From: Mytilus californianus
Taxonomy: Eukaryota > Mollusca > Bivalvia > Mytilida > Mytilidae
Assembly: GCF_021869535.1 (NCBI RefSeq)
Contig: NW_026262734.1
Span: forward strand, 90,525,285 to 90,589,284
Direction: 5' to 3'
DNA length: 64,000 bases
Part shown: piece by piece, positions 24,842-35,639 of the stretch
How the letters are laid out: each line of letters starts with the position of its first letter
How positions within the stretch are numbered: position 1 is the stretch's first letter
Notes under the pieces: model-generated
What the model was told of the DNA's origin: nothing
Seen by the model: only the letters and a program-made list of their open reading frames with translations
Database searches by the model: none
Translations under genes and position numbers: made by a program

Positions 24842-26467
24842 TTATACATTTATATCAATTTCCGATCTCACAGCTTTTATTTCCTTTTCTATTTGTTTCT
24901 TAGCATTTAGCATTTCTCTAATCTTGAGCCGCTTTTCCTTTGCCTGCTCTTTTTTCAGTTTCATGTCCTCGATCTTTCGCTTGCTCTCTGTTACTTCATC
25001 AGTTGTCAATATTCTGTGTCCTGTCACAGATTTTTTGTTTATTCGAGCCTTTTTCTGCGGCGGTGGATCAACGCTAAAGATAGCATTTACGGATGCATTC
25101 CAATAAATAGTAGTTGACGAACAAGGTGTAGATAGGGTCTCTGCTACTGGTTGAATCACCGAGTCGACTTCGTAAATAACTTCACTGAAACTGCTATCGA
25201 GGGAAATCAGGGATTCAACTGCCTCTCTGGTCTCAATGTCAACAATTGGTAAAAGAACATCTGCAGAGAGAGTGTGCATAAAATGCGGATCTTCTGGACT
25301 TCCTGGAACATCGATGACATTCTGTTCGTATGACTCCACATGAATTTCATTTAACGGGACGGTGTCAGTGATTTCAGTAGTGATACATCTAGCTTCGGGG
25401 CCGGCTGTTGGGTTAGTCCTCACTACGGTGACTTCTTCTACTCTAGACTCGGTTTCGAAGGACCTACGGATCACCCATTGTAACGGATGTTCATTTGTGT
25501 CAGGCTTGTTGGTATCAAAGGCAGAGGCAGGAGCAAAGGCAGCAGATCGAATGTTTAAGGGGTTCCATGGGAATATTCCGCACGATCTGAATCCTGCTAT
25601 TATGTTCTCTGGTTTGAATGCCGTTTCGAATGCCCTCCTGAACAGACCTGGCCAAGTCATTATATTAACAAGATTGCCAGGATTTTGGCAATATTCTGAG
25701 CAGATCCTATCATAATTTCTACTTAGAGGACCAAAGACAGTGCGATCCAAGGGACAGAGATAATGTGTAGTGTGTGGCGGTAGAGTTAATAGTGTTATAT
25801 TATTTTCCCTAGCTTTTTCTATTAGCCCAAGCACTTCGTGTGAATGGTGACCGTCCAGTATTAGAAGTTGCGGCCGCTGATTTCCGCATTTCTTCAAAAA
25901 TATGTTGGTGAACCATTCAATCCCTAGGACATCTTCCGTCCATGCTTTGGCTTGGTAAGTCCATGTTGCACCTACTGGCCCGTCTGCGGTGTTGTAGCTC
26001 ATTACTGCTTTTTGTGTTTTTCCTTTGACGATAATAAGTGGGGACATTCTGTCACCTCGAGCATTGATACACCCGACTATTGTGTTTCTTTGACGTGTAT
26101 TTGAAACCCTTCCAGGTATGGTCCTAGACGATTTGGCAGCGACTTCTTTGCTTGGGGTGTGTTCAAGTGGTACACCTTTCTCGTCCATATTCCAAACTAG
26201 TTCTGGTTTATCATTCAACCCTAACCTATTCATCTCTTTCTGTAAATCTAGAAAATACTTCCCTACTTTTACGGAGTTGAGCGCTCTTGCTCTGATGCTT
26301 GTCAATTTTTCCGGAGATCTAAGTGTAACAGTGGGATTTCTTCCCTTAAACCCATACCACCAGTCTTTGCCTGGTGTATTGTTTTTGAAGTTTTGATCAA
26401 GATTAAGCTCTTTGACTAAGTGCCCCACCTTTTCCATTACTTGGGCCTTATTCATGCCCAATCCCAT
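24842..26467 (-). CDS. pogo/Tigger-type DDE transposase (main frame, 541 codons)
   Basis: Cut-and-paste transposase of the Tc1-mariner/pogo superclass. Catalytic acidic residues: D95 in VWNMDEKG, D205 in LLILDGHHSH and D241 in LCPLDRTVFGPL, a DD35D spacing. FRSCGIFPWNPLN (~293-305), typical of Tigger/jerky-like proteins, follows. The C-terminus (495-535) is a Lys/Glu-rich coiled coil. The first 65 residues cover the end of a CENP-B/psq-type DNA-binding region (GFKGRNPTVTLRSPE). The helix-turn-helix start lies upstream in another frame (26490-26619). The core frame has no internal stop, so the copy is young or constrained. No matching terminal inverted repeats were found. Confidence 0.9.
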   Translation of the reverse strand: MGLGMNKAQVMEKVGHLVKELNLDQNFKNNTPGKDWWYGFKGRNPTVTLRSPEKLTSIRARALNSVKVGKYFLDLQKEMNRLGLNDKPELVWNMDEKGVPLEHTPSKEVAAKSSRTIPGRVSNTRQRNTIVGCINARGDRMSPLIIVKGKTQKAVMSYNTADGPVGATWTYQAKAWTEDVLGIEWFTNIFLKKCGNQRPQLLILDGHHSHEVLGLIEKARENNITLLTLPPHTTHYLCPLDRTVFGPLSRNYDRICSEYCQNPGNLVNIMTWPGLFRRAFETAFKPENIIAGFRSCGIFPWNPLNIRSAAFAPASAFDTNKPDTNEHPLQWVIRRSFETESRVEEVTVVRTNPTAGPEARCITTEITDTVPLNEIHVESYEQNVIDVPGSPEDPHFMHTLSADVLLPIVDIETREAVESLISLDSSFSEVIYEVDSVIQPVAETLSTPCSSTTIYWNASVNAIFSVDPPPQKKARINKKSVTGHRILTTDEVTESKRKIEDMKLKKEQAKEKRLKIREMLNAKKQIEKEIKAVRSEIDINV

Positions 26468-26481
26468 TTCGGCAGCCTGGG

Positions 26482-26619
26482 CCGTTTGTTTACGATTTGT
26501 TTCTCTATTTCTATGGGTACTACTGGCTTGCGTCCGACAGGTGTGTTATCTTTAACTCGACCCCGCATGTGGTCGCTTAACGTGGCTTGGGAATTGTTAT
26601 ATATCTTTTTATTTTTCAT
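26482..26619 (-). pseudogene. N-terminal (helix-turn-helix) part of the Tigger transposase, one frame off
   Basis: The frame from ATG at 26617-26619 reads MKNKKIYNNSQATLSDHMRG, then RVKDNTPVGRKPVVPIEIEK. This is the ending of a psq/CENP-B-type HTH with the usual VGRxP linker. Near 26482-26490 the reading must shift by one base to enter TAQAAEMGLGMNKAQV of the main frame. Either a one-base indel has broken this copy or the assembly has an error. The usual first helix of the domain is missing upstream of the Met, so an additional 5' exon is possible. Confidence 0.65.
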
Positions 26620-26628
26620 TCAGATAAG

Positions 26629-27015
26629 TCACTTAGCATCTTTGATTTCAAACTGGAAACCATGTAACTTTAAAATATCTGTTGCTGATTTCAAGTTTAT
26701 TTCTTCATTTACTTTTAATCCAATCGTACATAGCTGCTGAGGTCCCACATGTTTGTTCTTGACGAGTGCGTCTTCTTTTGGTTTTAGTCTAATCACGTTT
26801 GATATGTTCATTTTTAAAATTCTTGTTATCACAAAAGAGTGATTTTTCTTGAGGTAGGCCTTTCTTTCCCCGTCGTATAGTATGGCCACTGCATTAGGAT
26901 CCTTTGGATTCTCTAGTTCCCGTTTAACCCTATACCCTAGCCCAACTTCCAGATGTCGATGTCCCCAGTGGTGCATGCCGACGGCCAATAGATTGGGTAT
27001 AATGAGATATTTCAT
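26629..27015 (-). CDS. HIRAN-like small protein next to the Tigger transposase
   Basis: 128 codons. VGMHHWGHRHLEVGLGYRV, then KRELENPKDPNAVAILYDGE, then RKAYLKKNHSFVITRIL resembles the HIRAN fold: strand, Gly-turn, RE(x)NPxDPNAVAV signature, then a Y(L/V)xxxxA-type helix. HIRAN modules bind DNA ends or damaged DNA in helicase-type proteins such as HLTF. Here it stands alone. The stop (26629-26631) is 9 nt before the ATG of the transposase N-terminal frame. The ATG (27013-27015) is 1 nt after TATTTTTGCAG, a good 3' splice site, so an upstream exon is likely. Family assignment is by eye. Confidence 0.55.
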   Translation of the reverse strand: MKYLIIPNLLAVGMHHWGHRHLEVGLGYRVKRELENPKDPNAVAILYDGERKAYLKKNHSFVITRILKMNISNVIRLKPKEDALVKNKHVGPQQLCTIGLKVNEEINLKSATDILKLHGFQFEIKDAK

Positions 27016-27559
27016 GCTGCAAAAATATATTTAATATATGAATTTGGTCAAATGTGGCATTGAATGAATATAACGTAATCGGATATATGGCATGGTTTCG
27101 TGTATTTAATATTTGAATCCTCTGTTTTCGCAAATTATAGTAATCTTTTAAGAATAAATTCCAACAACCCATATAAAAACAACCATTTTGCAGCGGAAGA
27201 AATCGGATAACGACACACCCACCGTGCAGCCGAGTAGGAAAACGGCAATCTTGTGAACAAAATAATTAATTTGAGGTACACTAGTTTTACTATCACGTCT
27301 TAGGTCATAGGTAAATGTTTATCGTTTTGTCTCCAAATATAGGAACTTATTATTTTAATGTCAACAACATTTACTTTTGTCTTTGTATTGTTTTATAATG
27401 TTTGCTACTAGAGACATAAATTTGTCTCTGTTTGTACCAAGTCAGGAGAAGTCTAGGCAAATAACTTTGCAAATTTTTATTTTATCTTGTCAGAACTTCA
27501 CATTTCGACATTTCACTTGTTGTTCACAGTATATTTTGTTACTCTCGTTACATTGTCAA

Positions 27560-27716
27560 GGCGGATCCAGAAATTTTAGAAAAGGGGAGGGTCCACCCAG
27601 GGTGCAGGAAGAAAGGAGACATTTTTTTGTCCAGTTTTGCCTAAATCTACAAAATTTTCCAATGAAAAAGGGGGGTTCCTACCCCCGGCACCTCCCCCTT
27701 TCTGGATCCGCCACTG
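27560..27716. mobile_element. hAT-like MITE (GGCGGATCCAGAAA termini)
   Basis: GGCGGATCCAGAAA at 27560-27573 is inverted as TTTCTGGATCCGCC at 27699-27712, with GGGG(A)GGG and CCCCC tracts just inside. The right end extends to CCACTG, the common CAGTGGCGGATCCAG terminus of invertebrate hAT MITEs. The left outer bases have decayed. A diverged left end of the same family is at 52049-52080. Confidence 0.7.
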
Positions 27717-28138
27717 CAATGATCGATAATTACTCAAATTAAAGATGATTGTGATATAATATCGGCAATTTTTATTTTTAAAGAAAAATCATCAGAAATC
27801 GTCATCATCTAGTCTGTAACCAAAATTCGAATTAAATGTCCAGGGGAATTCCGAGGGATAGCATATATCAAAAATATTATAAAAAAAAACTAATGACAAC
27901 ACGATTGTACCAATATATATAACTGCTCGCTTCTGAGATGGTAGAAAAGGTTTAAGAATGAAACTAGTTAAATGTGATGCATAGTTTATACAGTGTATAC
28001 AAAATATGTTTGGGTTATTTATTTCAAATTGGAGTACCTTAAATTCTTGACAAAAATAAACTTTTTTATTTATTTACTGCATCTACCTTTTATCGCATAT
28101 TTCAATTGTTCAATGTTGTTTGAAATATGTCCTTTCAG

Positions 28139-29248
28139 GATGCAAAGAAGAAATTATACAGTGGAGTGAAGAAAAGTCGGATTTCCATGAGAAAGTCGAG
28201 AAAAAATTTCTAAGAATTGTAGAAAAACAGAAATCATATTTATGTCAATACTTTTTCAATCACACTTCAAATAACGCTATTAAAAATGACCTCTTGGTAA
28301 ATGCGTTGCATTCATCTATTGAAAATGATGACGTAGAAACAGCTAAGATCATCAGATGGCAAATTGCCAGAAACTTTCTTAAATTTTGCAATGTGCAAGT
28401 GTATGATATTTGGCTAGCGTCTTTATGCAGTTGTTCAAGATTAAAAAAGAAAGATTTCTCATGGTTTTGTTCCAGAAGTGTAACTATTATTATTATGGTA
28501 CCTCATCTCATCAAAGAGGTTGTAAATAACTTTTCTGGTTTACCAGTCAGACAGATTTTATATCGTTGTGAAACATTTAACGAAGCACATGCTATTTCGG
28601 AGGAAAAAGCCAAACTGTTAGAAAGGGATCTAAACATTCAGTGCCACGTTCCAGGTCCATTGGCAGAAAAGCTTTTCAATAACCATAGAAAACTTGCTCT
28701 TGTTTGCCCATCTGAAATAAAATCCATAAATTTTCCATCCATGCCAACGTTTTATAACTGTTCTTGTATTCAACTGTTTTGCCATGTAAAGGGTGCGATT
28801 CCAATTGGTGAAAAACATTTCCCATTTGAATTACAGGGAATACCAACTGATGTCATCGAAGGATTTCCTAGGTTCTCCTCAAAACATATACGAATAGGGG
28901 ATTCCGTTACAAATACAAAGATGAAAGGTACATTAGGAGGTTTTTGTCGTTTTTATGGAAGAGATGCGTTTCTTACATGTGCTCATACAATGATTGACTG
29001 GGATACCCTGCGTTCAGTAGAACTACAACATCATATGCAGCAGGAAAGTGTTCATTTTTACACTGGTGAAAATATATTGGATGAGACATTGATATGTGGA
29101 AAGATTGTAAATCACAGTTTTGCCTATGACAACCCACGAGAAACAAGCACGGATGTAGCCCTTGTAGACATTGGCAATGGTATTTCTATATCCGAGGACG
29201 ACTATGTCAAAACAACAGGAATTGGACCACTCAATTATGCAGCATTGG
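28139..29248 (+). CDS. Host gene, exon C: helical region plus His/Asp half of a trypsin-like protease domain
   Basis: This large exon has 370 codons in phase 1-1. Its acceptor is TGTCCTTTCAG|GATGC (AG at 28137-28138). Its donor is ATTGG|GTAAGA (GT at 29249), before the frame runs into a stop at 29311-29313. The first ~150 residues are helical and charged and match nothing I know. The last ~110 residues look like a chymotrypsin-fold N-terminal barrel: GTLGGFCRFYGRDAFLTCAH places the catalytic His codon at 28984, and STDVALVDIGNG places the Asp codon at 29152. The matching Ser lies in exon D. No signal peptide is visible because the 5' end is missing, so an intracellular protease is as likely as a secreted one. 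Protease fold fairly sure; substrate and process unknown. Confidence 0.75.
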
Positions 29249-30714
29249 GTAAGATTACAAGGGATTTATCTGGAGGAGACATTAATTGTCGAAATGCAAA
29301 TCTGGTACAATAAACGTGGTATTGTTAATGTTATTTAGTAAATTCAACACGGAAGTATTACACCAAGAGATGAATAAAATTTACTTGCTACCCTGGCAAG
29401 TTTTTCGTTTCAACTTTCGATACTACTTAGATAATTACCTTAATATTTTAGGCGTGATCACCTTAAAAACAAAAAAGCATAAATTTTAAAGGCATAATGC
29501 GATTTTTTTTTGAATTCATTATACTTTAGGAACAATTTAAAAAAGTCTTTTGATCTTTATTTAGATTTATAGTATTACAGCCAAATGTGTGCACTTTGAG
29601 GTCTAACAATAGTTTGTATTATTTTTATGCATGTCATCAAATTATAAACGCCCGCAAAAAGCCCCAAACCGCAACTTTGAGATATTATTGCAAATTTTCA
29701 GTTCTTTTCGGAAATGTATACATTTGTAAAAACAACATCTAATCAAAACGAAAAAAATTGTAAGAAGTAATAACAATTACATTTATTTAACGATACCAAT
29801 GTTTCACAAATAGATATTTTTAACATCAAAAGTTTTCATTTGATGGATATATGTAAAATTGTGAAACAGTTTTTAAAGTATATGATATAGAGACTCTCAT
29901 ATATTTCAACTTGCAGTAGGCTTTGACAACTTTTAGGTTTTGACCATATTAGTGAAATACATACATTTTTTGTACAGAGGAAAGTAACACTTCTCATTAT
30001 ATCTATTTGGTTCTGAGTGTTGTATCCACTATTTATTTGCTTAAAACTGATACAAACTTGTGTTATTAGAACTTCAATTCTGTATTGACAAAATTCTTTT
30101 TTTGTAATCAAAATTCATCTTTGTAAAAAAAATAGTTTTTGTCAAGACAAAATTCATTTTTGTCATGACAAATTTCAATTTTGTCAAATAGGTATGCAAA
30201 TATAAACTTTTTTGCATACAAAATTGACTTTTGTTACCTGATATGGAAATTAAAACACAAAAGTCAATTTTGTGAGACAACATTTGAATATGTACGCAAT
30301 AAACATGTCGATTAAATCAGCATACTGTGATTTTGTAATTAAAATTATTTTTTTGTGCAGACAAAATTGAGTTTTGTTAGACAGAAGTAAAAATTTAACA
30401 CAAAATTGACTTTTGTGACAGAAGTCAATTTTGTGTCACAAAAGTCAATTTTGTATGCAAATTTGGGTCTGCAACTGAATTCTCTCATCACGATTTTGTA
30501 AGAAAGCCTCTCACAATGTCTCATTGGATATAGTAAATCCGGGTCTCGTAAGTTCAAGTACATATCATATGGGTGATGCGCTATTCTGCAAAAGTAAGTA
30601 ATACCTAATAAAGTATATCTCTCAAATATAGGAAATTTTGTGCAATAGTGATTATTCTAATATGACATCCTTCTTTTGCTTTAATGTCAACAAACCCATG
30701 CATTGTTAAAGGTT

Positions 30715-33447
30715 ATTTTTTTCTAAAACCGAAGCAATATGGATTGGAAGAAATAAATCTAACAGAGAAGGTTTCCGTCCCATTAAATGGACAGATGGAT
30801 TTAAAACCTTATGTTTAAATTTAATGCTTTTGGTGAAATGGTTTGTTCTAATTTAGATACATGCAGAGAAAAAATGGAATCAATAATTAAAACGTGGAAG
30901 ATCAGAAACCATTCCTTGATCGGTAAAATTGTAATTCTTAAATCACTTGCAATACCGAAGCTTATTTATGTCATTTCATCTACATACAACATGACATTAA
31001 TAGTTTTTTTATGGAATGGTAGTACTCCGAAAGTTAAATCAGAAGTTATTCAAAAGTCTCCTAGCGAAGTGACTGAATGCCCCAACTTTTAAATGACAGT
31101 TGTTATCTTTTCGTATTTTGTGGGTAAAAAGATTTCTGTCAGAACATGACTCCAAATAGAAACATGTTTCCAAAGCATTCTTCTCCTTTTTTGATTTAGA
31201 GGATTTATCTATGAGCAAATGCAAATTTGAGCTTTAAATTTAAAAACCCTTCTCTTTATATAGAAGTGTTATCTGCTTGGAAACGTTTCAAGGGTATTTT
31301 CAGTCTGCTAAATGCTTTCATGTGAGAAAAGAATTTATTTGGTTCAATCCGTTTGTCAAAGTTGACAGAACGAGTATTTTTAAAAGATCTTGGTACATGA
31401 AAGGCATAAGGTTCATCAATGATATTGTAGATGATAAAGGCAAATTTTTGTCTCATGACGCTATAAACCAAAAATATGTTACTTTTGTAGACATTCTATC
31501 TATTAAACTCGCTATACTACGTTACTGGAAAGATTTGTTATTACAACAACACAAAATCACCTAAAAGCAACTCAATAAGATTCGTTTTTGAGCACGAGAA
31601 TAAGAAAATGCCTGACAGTAAATTATTTGCTAAAGATGTTTATTCACTTTTTATAGATCGGGGAAATGTTTCTCATATTTCACAACAAAGGTGGGAAGAA
31701 ATTTCTAATACAGAAATTAGTGATGAATGATGGAAAAATATTTATTCACTGGCTTTTAAATGTGCTATAGAAAGCAAACTACAAGCTTGCCAATATAAAA
31801 TGTACACAGAATAGTCACACATAATTATCTTCTTGAAAAATATAAACTTTCTTTAACTAATGAATGTGCCAGTTGTAAAGAAATAAAAACTATAGAGCAT
31901 AATTGTGTTGAATGTATAGAAATAAAACAATTTTGGAGAGAATTTTCAAATTGGTGGTATTTAGTTTTTGGAGTAAGAATATTTTTGAATAAAGACAGTG
32001 TCATTTTTGGTGTATTGAATTCTAATAACTTAGTTTTAAATTATTGTATTCTACGGGCAAAGTATTACATTAATTATGTAATGAACACACAATTAGACAG
32101 ACTGTTAGCCATAACTTTTGAATTACAGGTGTCATCGTTTCGTATTATGTGGGTAAAAAGAATTCTGTCAGAATATGACTCCAAATGGAAACATGCTTCC
32201 GAAGCATTCTTCTCTCTTTTTGATTTAGGGGATCTATTTATTAGCAGATGTGATTTGAGTTTTTAAATTTAAAAGCACCTCTTTTTTATATAGAAGTGTT
32301 ATCTGCTTGGGAACGTTTCAAGGGTATTTTCAGTCCGTTAAATGCTTTCATGCGAGAGAACAATTTATTTGGTTCAATCCGTTAAACAAAGTTGACAGAA
32401 CGAGTATCTTTAACAGATCTTAGTACATGAAGGGCATAAGGTTCATCAATGATATTGTAGATGGTAAAGGTGAATTTTTGTCTCATGACGCTATTAACCA
32501 AAAATATAACCTGAATGTTACTTTTGTAGACATTCTATCTATTAAACTTGCTATACAACGTGACTGGAAATATTTGTTATTACAACAACACATGTCACCT
32601 AACAGCAACTCATTTGGGTTCGTTTTTTAGCATAAGAATAACAAAATGCCTATCAGTAAATTATTTGCTAAAGATGTTAATTCACTTTTCATCGATCGGG
32701 CAAATGTTTCTCCTATTTCACAACAAAGGCGGGAAGAAAGTTTTAATACAGAAATTAGTGATGAAAAATGGAAAAATATGTATTCACAGGTTTTTAAGTG
32801 TACTATAGAAAGCAAACTTCAAGCTTTCCAATATAAAATGTTACACATAATAGTCTCACATAATTATCTTCTTGAAAAATATAAACTTTCCTTAACAAAT
32901 AAATGTGCCAGTTGTAAAGAAATAGAAACTATAGAGCATAATGTTTTTGAATGTACAAAAATAAAACAATTTTCTAATTAGTGGTATTTAGTTTTTGGGG
33001 TAAGAATATTTTTGAATAAAGACAGTGTCATTTTTGGTGTATTGAAAATTCTGATAACTTAGTTTTAAATTAGTGTATTCTACAGGCAAAGTATTATATA
33101 AATGATGTAAAGAACACACAATTAGACATACTGTTAATATCTGTGCAAGCATTTCCTAAATTTTTAAAAGCGTCTGGAAATTGACAGATGGGGGAATTTA
33201 GGGAAGTTATTTAATTAAATTTGTTTTGAATATGATTATATATTAAATGAATTCGAAAGTATTCTTAAGATATTGTGTATTCACATCGTTAACTTGTAAA
33301 TTTTTACTATGTCTTATTCGCATAATAAAAATAGTATAACAATGCCATAAATGTCATGTCATTCACTTATGTCTTGTCAAAATTAATGTATGCACTGTAG
33401 TTTGAACACCAAAAAGATCAATAAAAAAAAAACAACAAAAAACAAAC
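30715..33447 (+). pseudogene. LINE (non-LTR) ORF2 3' part, partly tandem-duplicated
   Basis: The frame at 30811-31092 and its flank resemble the RT/thumb part of L1/Tx1-like ORF2 (EAIWIGRNKS, GFRPIKWTDGFKTL, REKMESIIKTWKIRNHSLIG, KIVILKSLAIPKLIYVIS). Then comes the C-terminal region: WKRFQGYFQSA, KGIRFINDIVDDKGKFLSHD, and a Cys/His motif CASCKEIETIEHNVFEC at about 32898-32952. 31096-32118 and 32119-33140 are two copies of the same ~1.02 kb. The 3' end is A-rich (33419-33447). Many stops and shifts. Confidence 0.75.
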
Positions 33448-33463
33448 CCGTGTTTCTTATCGA

Positions 33464-33694
33464 AAACACGTGATTGACGTCACAATTGATCTACCGTCGC
33501 GAGTTTTTGTTCTGTCCTTGAAATCCCGACCAATAGATAACATGTGCGATTTTTGCGAAAAACGTCTTTTTTAACCACGCGCATTGTTATCGAGAACTGA
33601 TTACTATCGAGAACAGATAACTACACGATACTCTAAATCGTCTTTTGAAAAAACAACTGATGTCAAAAGTTCAATTGTGACGTCAATCACGTAT
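33464..33694. mobile_element. Small inverted-repeat element (MITE-like, ~230 bp)
   Basis: ACACGTGATTGACGTCACAA (33464-33483) is mirrored by TTGTGACGTCAATCACGT (33675-33692). The arms contain CRE-like TGACGTCA octamers. It lies between the LINE tail and the right arm of foldback element 2. Confidence 0.6.
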
Positions 33695-34369
33695 TTCCCA
33701 TAAGTAACATGGGTGTGTTGACATTAAAGCCGAAGAAGAACGTCATATTAGAATAAACAATATTGTACAAAATGTCCTATATTTGCCATATATATTTTAT
33801 TAGGTATTTATACTTACTTTTGCAGAATAGTGCATCACTCATATGATGTGTCCTTGAACCTGCGTAACCCGCGGTTACTATATCCAATGAGAGGCCTTCT
33901 TACAAAATCGTGATGAGAGAATTCATTGGCATATCCAAAAACTAATTTGCATACAAAATTGACTTTTGTGACACAAAATTGACTTTTGTGACACAAAATT
34001 GACTTTTGTGACAGAAATGTCTTTTGTGACAAAAAATTGACTTTTGTTAAATTTTCACAACACAAAAAAAACACAAAATTGAATTTTGTGACAAAATCTC
34101 AGTTTTGTATGCAAATTAGTTCACAGAATCCATACACAAAATTTGCATACAAAATTGACTTTTTGCCGCCCATTTTTCAAATAAGTTACAAAAGTAAAGT
34201 CTGTGAAAAAAAAAAGAATTTTGTCGTGACAAAAGTAGCTTTTGTCCGATGAAAGATAATTTTGTATGACAAAATTTAAATTTGAAGTATGCTACAAATT
34301 TTGTTAAACTGAACTCATTTTTGTTGAAAAAAAACTCATTTTTGTCCGTACAATTTTGATTTTGATTTG

Positions 34370-34625
34370 ACTTATGGTGTTTTAACGCCACTTTTAAGCA
34401 CCGCTTTTGAGCTATTTCGTGGCAGCCAGTTTTTATTGGTGGAGGAAGCCGGAGTGCCCGGAGAAAACCACTGACCTTCGATAGCAAAACTGACAATCCT
34501 AGTCAATCAAGATTGGAGTCGAGTGCACCTGCACGAGCGGGGTTCGAACTCACAACCTCAGTGTTGACTGGCTAGTGATTACAGTAGTAACTTATTAGAC
34601 CTCTCGGCCACCGAGGCTCCCGTAC
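34370..34625 (-). repeat. tRNA-derived SINE, V-SINE type (RUDI-like)
   Basis: Read on the minus strand the head is GCCTCGGTGGCCGAGAGGTC (A box, about 34598-34618), then GTTGTGAGTTCGAACCCCGC (B box, about 34536-34558). The tail carries the V-SINE central motif, on the + strand GGAGGAAGCCGGAGTGCCCG (34440-34459) and GAGAAAACCAC. V-SINEs such as RUDI are widespread in molluscs. The exact family name is from memory. No evidence of a functional tRNA. Confidence 0.75.
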
Positions 34626-34740
34626 AATATTAAATTTCGAGTCCCGTTCGGCGCCCCGTAACTTGGTCATTAAAAACGCTAAAATTGAAACATATTTATG
34701 AAAAATCAATCAAATATGCAATTTAACGATGGTTTCAGAT

Positions 34741-34880
34741 GGTTATTGTCTAAAGTGAAAGTGACCGCATTAGTGTTCACTCTAAACATTTGTATATATA
34801 ATGTATTATCATTAAATACAACATATATTTAAATATCAAGATATACACAAATGCGGTCACTACCATTTTAGACATAAACC
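34741..34880. repeat. Palindromic element, ~33 bp arms
   Basis: GGTTATTGTCTAAA...GTGACCGCATTAGTG (34741-34775) is an imperfect inverse of CAAATGCGGTCACTACC...TTTAGACATAAACC (34848-34880), with a ~70 bp AT-rich loop. It is MITE-like or a hairpin. Confidence 0.6.
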
Positions 34881-35196
34881 GACTTAAAATTAGCAAAAAT
34901 GTTTAAATTCTGAAGATATCGGTATTTCTGCATGCAATAATGATGCTAGTACCTAATACATGTCAATTATATAATAAAAACACAGCCCATGTTTATGTAA
35001 ACAAAAGTATTCTTCTTTCCAATAAATAACTAAAAGTTTACAATTTAACAACTTTGTAAAAACCCTATATTTTGGAACCAAAAAGGGGTCTTACCGGGCC
35101 TGCTCCTTAGACCGTTAGCTTTCTAAATTAAATTGTGTCATATTTTCATTTTTGGGTTTTTTATAGATGACAAAACAGTTTGGATTTTTTGCATTG

Positions 35197-35415
35197 TTGA
35201 AGGCCGAATGATGACATATAGTTGTTAATTTCTGTGTCATTTGGTCTCTTGTGGAGAGTTGTTTCATTAGCAAGCATACCACATGTTCTTATTCTTATAT
35301 TTATGAAGCCAACAATTTCAGCAAATTTAACTTATTGTAGATCTTGTTTTGCTAACATCCACTTCATTTGAATTTTAGTGGAAAGTTGTCTCATTGGCAA
35401 ATAAACCACATCTCA
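35197..35415 (+). repeat. GTTGTCTCATTGG dispersed repeat, full plus partial copy
   Basis: 35197-35310: TTGAAGGCCGAATGATGAC...GTTAATTTCTGTGTCATTTGG...GAGAGTTGTTTCATTAGCA. A second 3' end (GGAAAGTTGTCTCATTGGCA) follows at 35379-35398. Confidence 0.7.
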
Positions 35416-35639
35416 CAATGGCAAGTGAATAATTCGACCTTGTTGAATCCGTATTCATTTGACCTGCAATAAAATCTCTTAGTTTGAGATAGTTTACTCA
35501 TGTATTTAGCTATTAAAAGGAAAAAAGTGTCCACATTGAAAGTGCAACAAGGGTGGCAATTTAGTTGACTGATTGAATTAAAACAACAATCATTCTTATA
35601 CAAGAAAAATGATGATAAACATACTTTTAAACATGTTAC

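Larger units (their letters stand above)
17395..28138 (+). other. Host gene intron 2 (10.7 kb), transposon-rich
   Basis: This intron holds a candidate Helitron, a Harbinger-like MITE, the CGTACGC cluster, an antisense Tigger-type transposase with HIRAN-like ORF, and a hAT-like MITE. The stretches 17395-19890, 20540-22190 and 27720-28138 contain no gene or repeat I can support. Confidence 0.5.
30060..34330. mobile_element. Foldback-type element 2: inverted arms of ACAAAATTGACTTTTGTGAC units
   Basis: The left arm (about 30060-30712) and right arm (about 33705-34330) are inverted copies. Shared inner landmarks are CTATTCTGCAAAAGTAAGTA, TATTCTAATATGAC, CTTTAATGTCAACA and ATCACGATTTTGTAAGAA. The outer portion of each arm is an array of a 20 bp unit, ACAAAATTGACTTTTGTGAC, in three perfect tandem copies at 33953-34012 and many degenerate copies in both orientations. 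The interior is filled by a LINE remnant and a small inverted-repeat element. No transposase seen. Outer limits are approximate. Confidence 0.7.

Noticed and set aside
25362-26740. + strand frames opposite the transposase
   Set aside because: Antisense shadows of the 541-codon frame and its upstream ORF.
24600-27300. Terminal inverted repeats for the Tigger-type element
   Set aside because: I compared both flanks by eye and found no matching inverse ends, so no element boundaries are given.
28120-28138. TTG at 28120 as the start of a 397-codon protein
   Set aside because: Not an ATG; the stretch before 28139 is intron with a clear acceptor, and the frame after 29248 is intron too.
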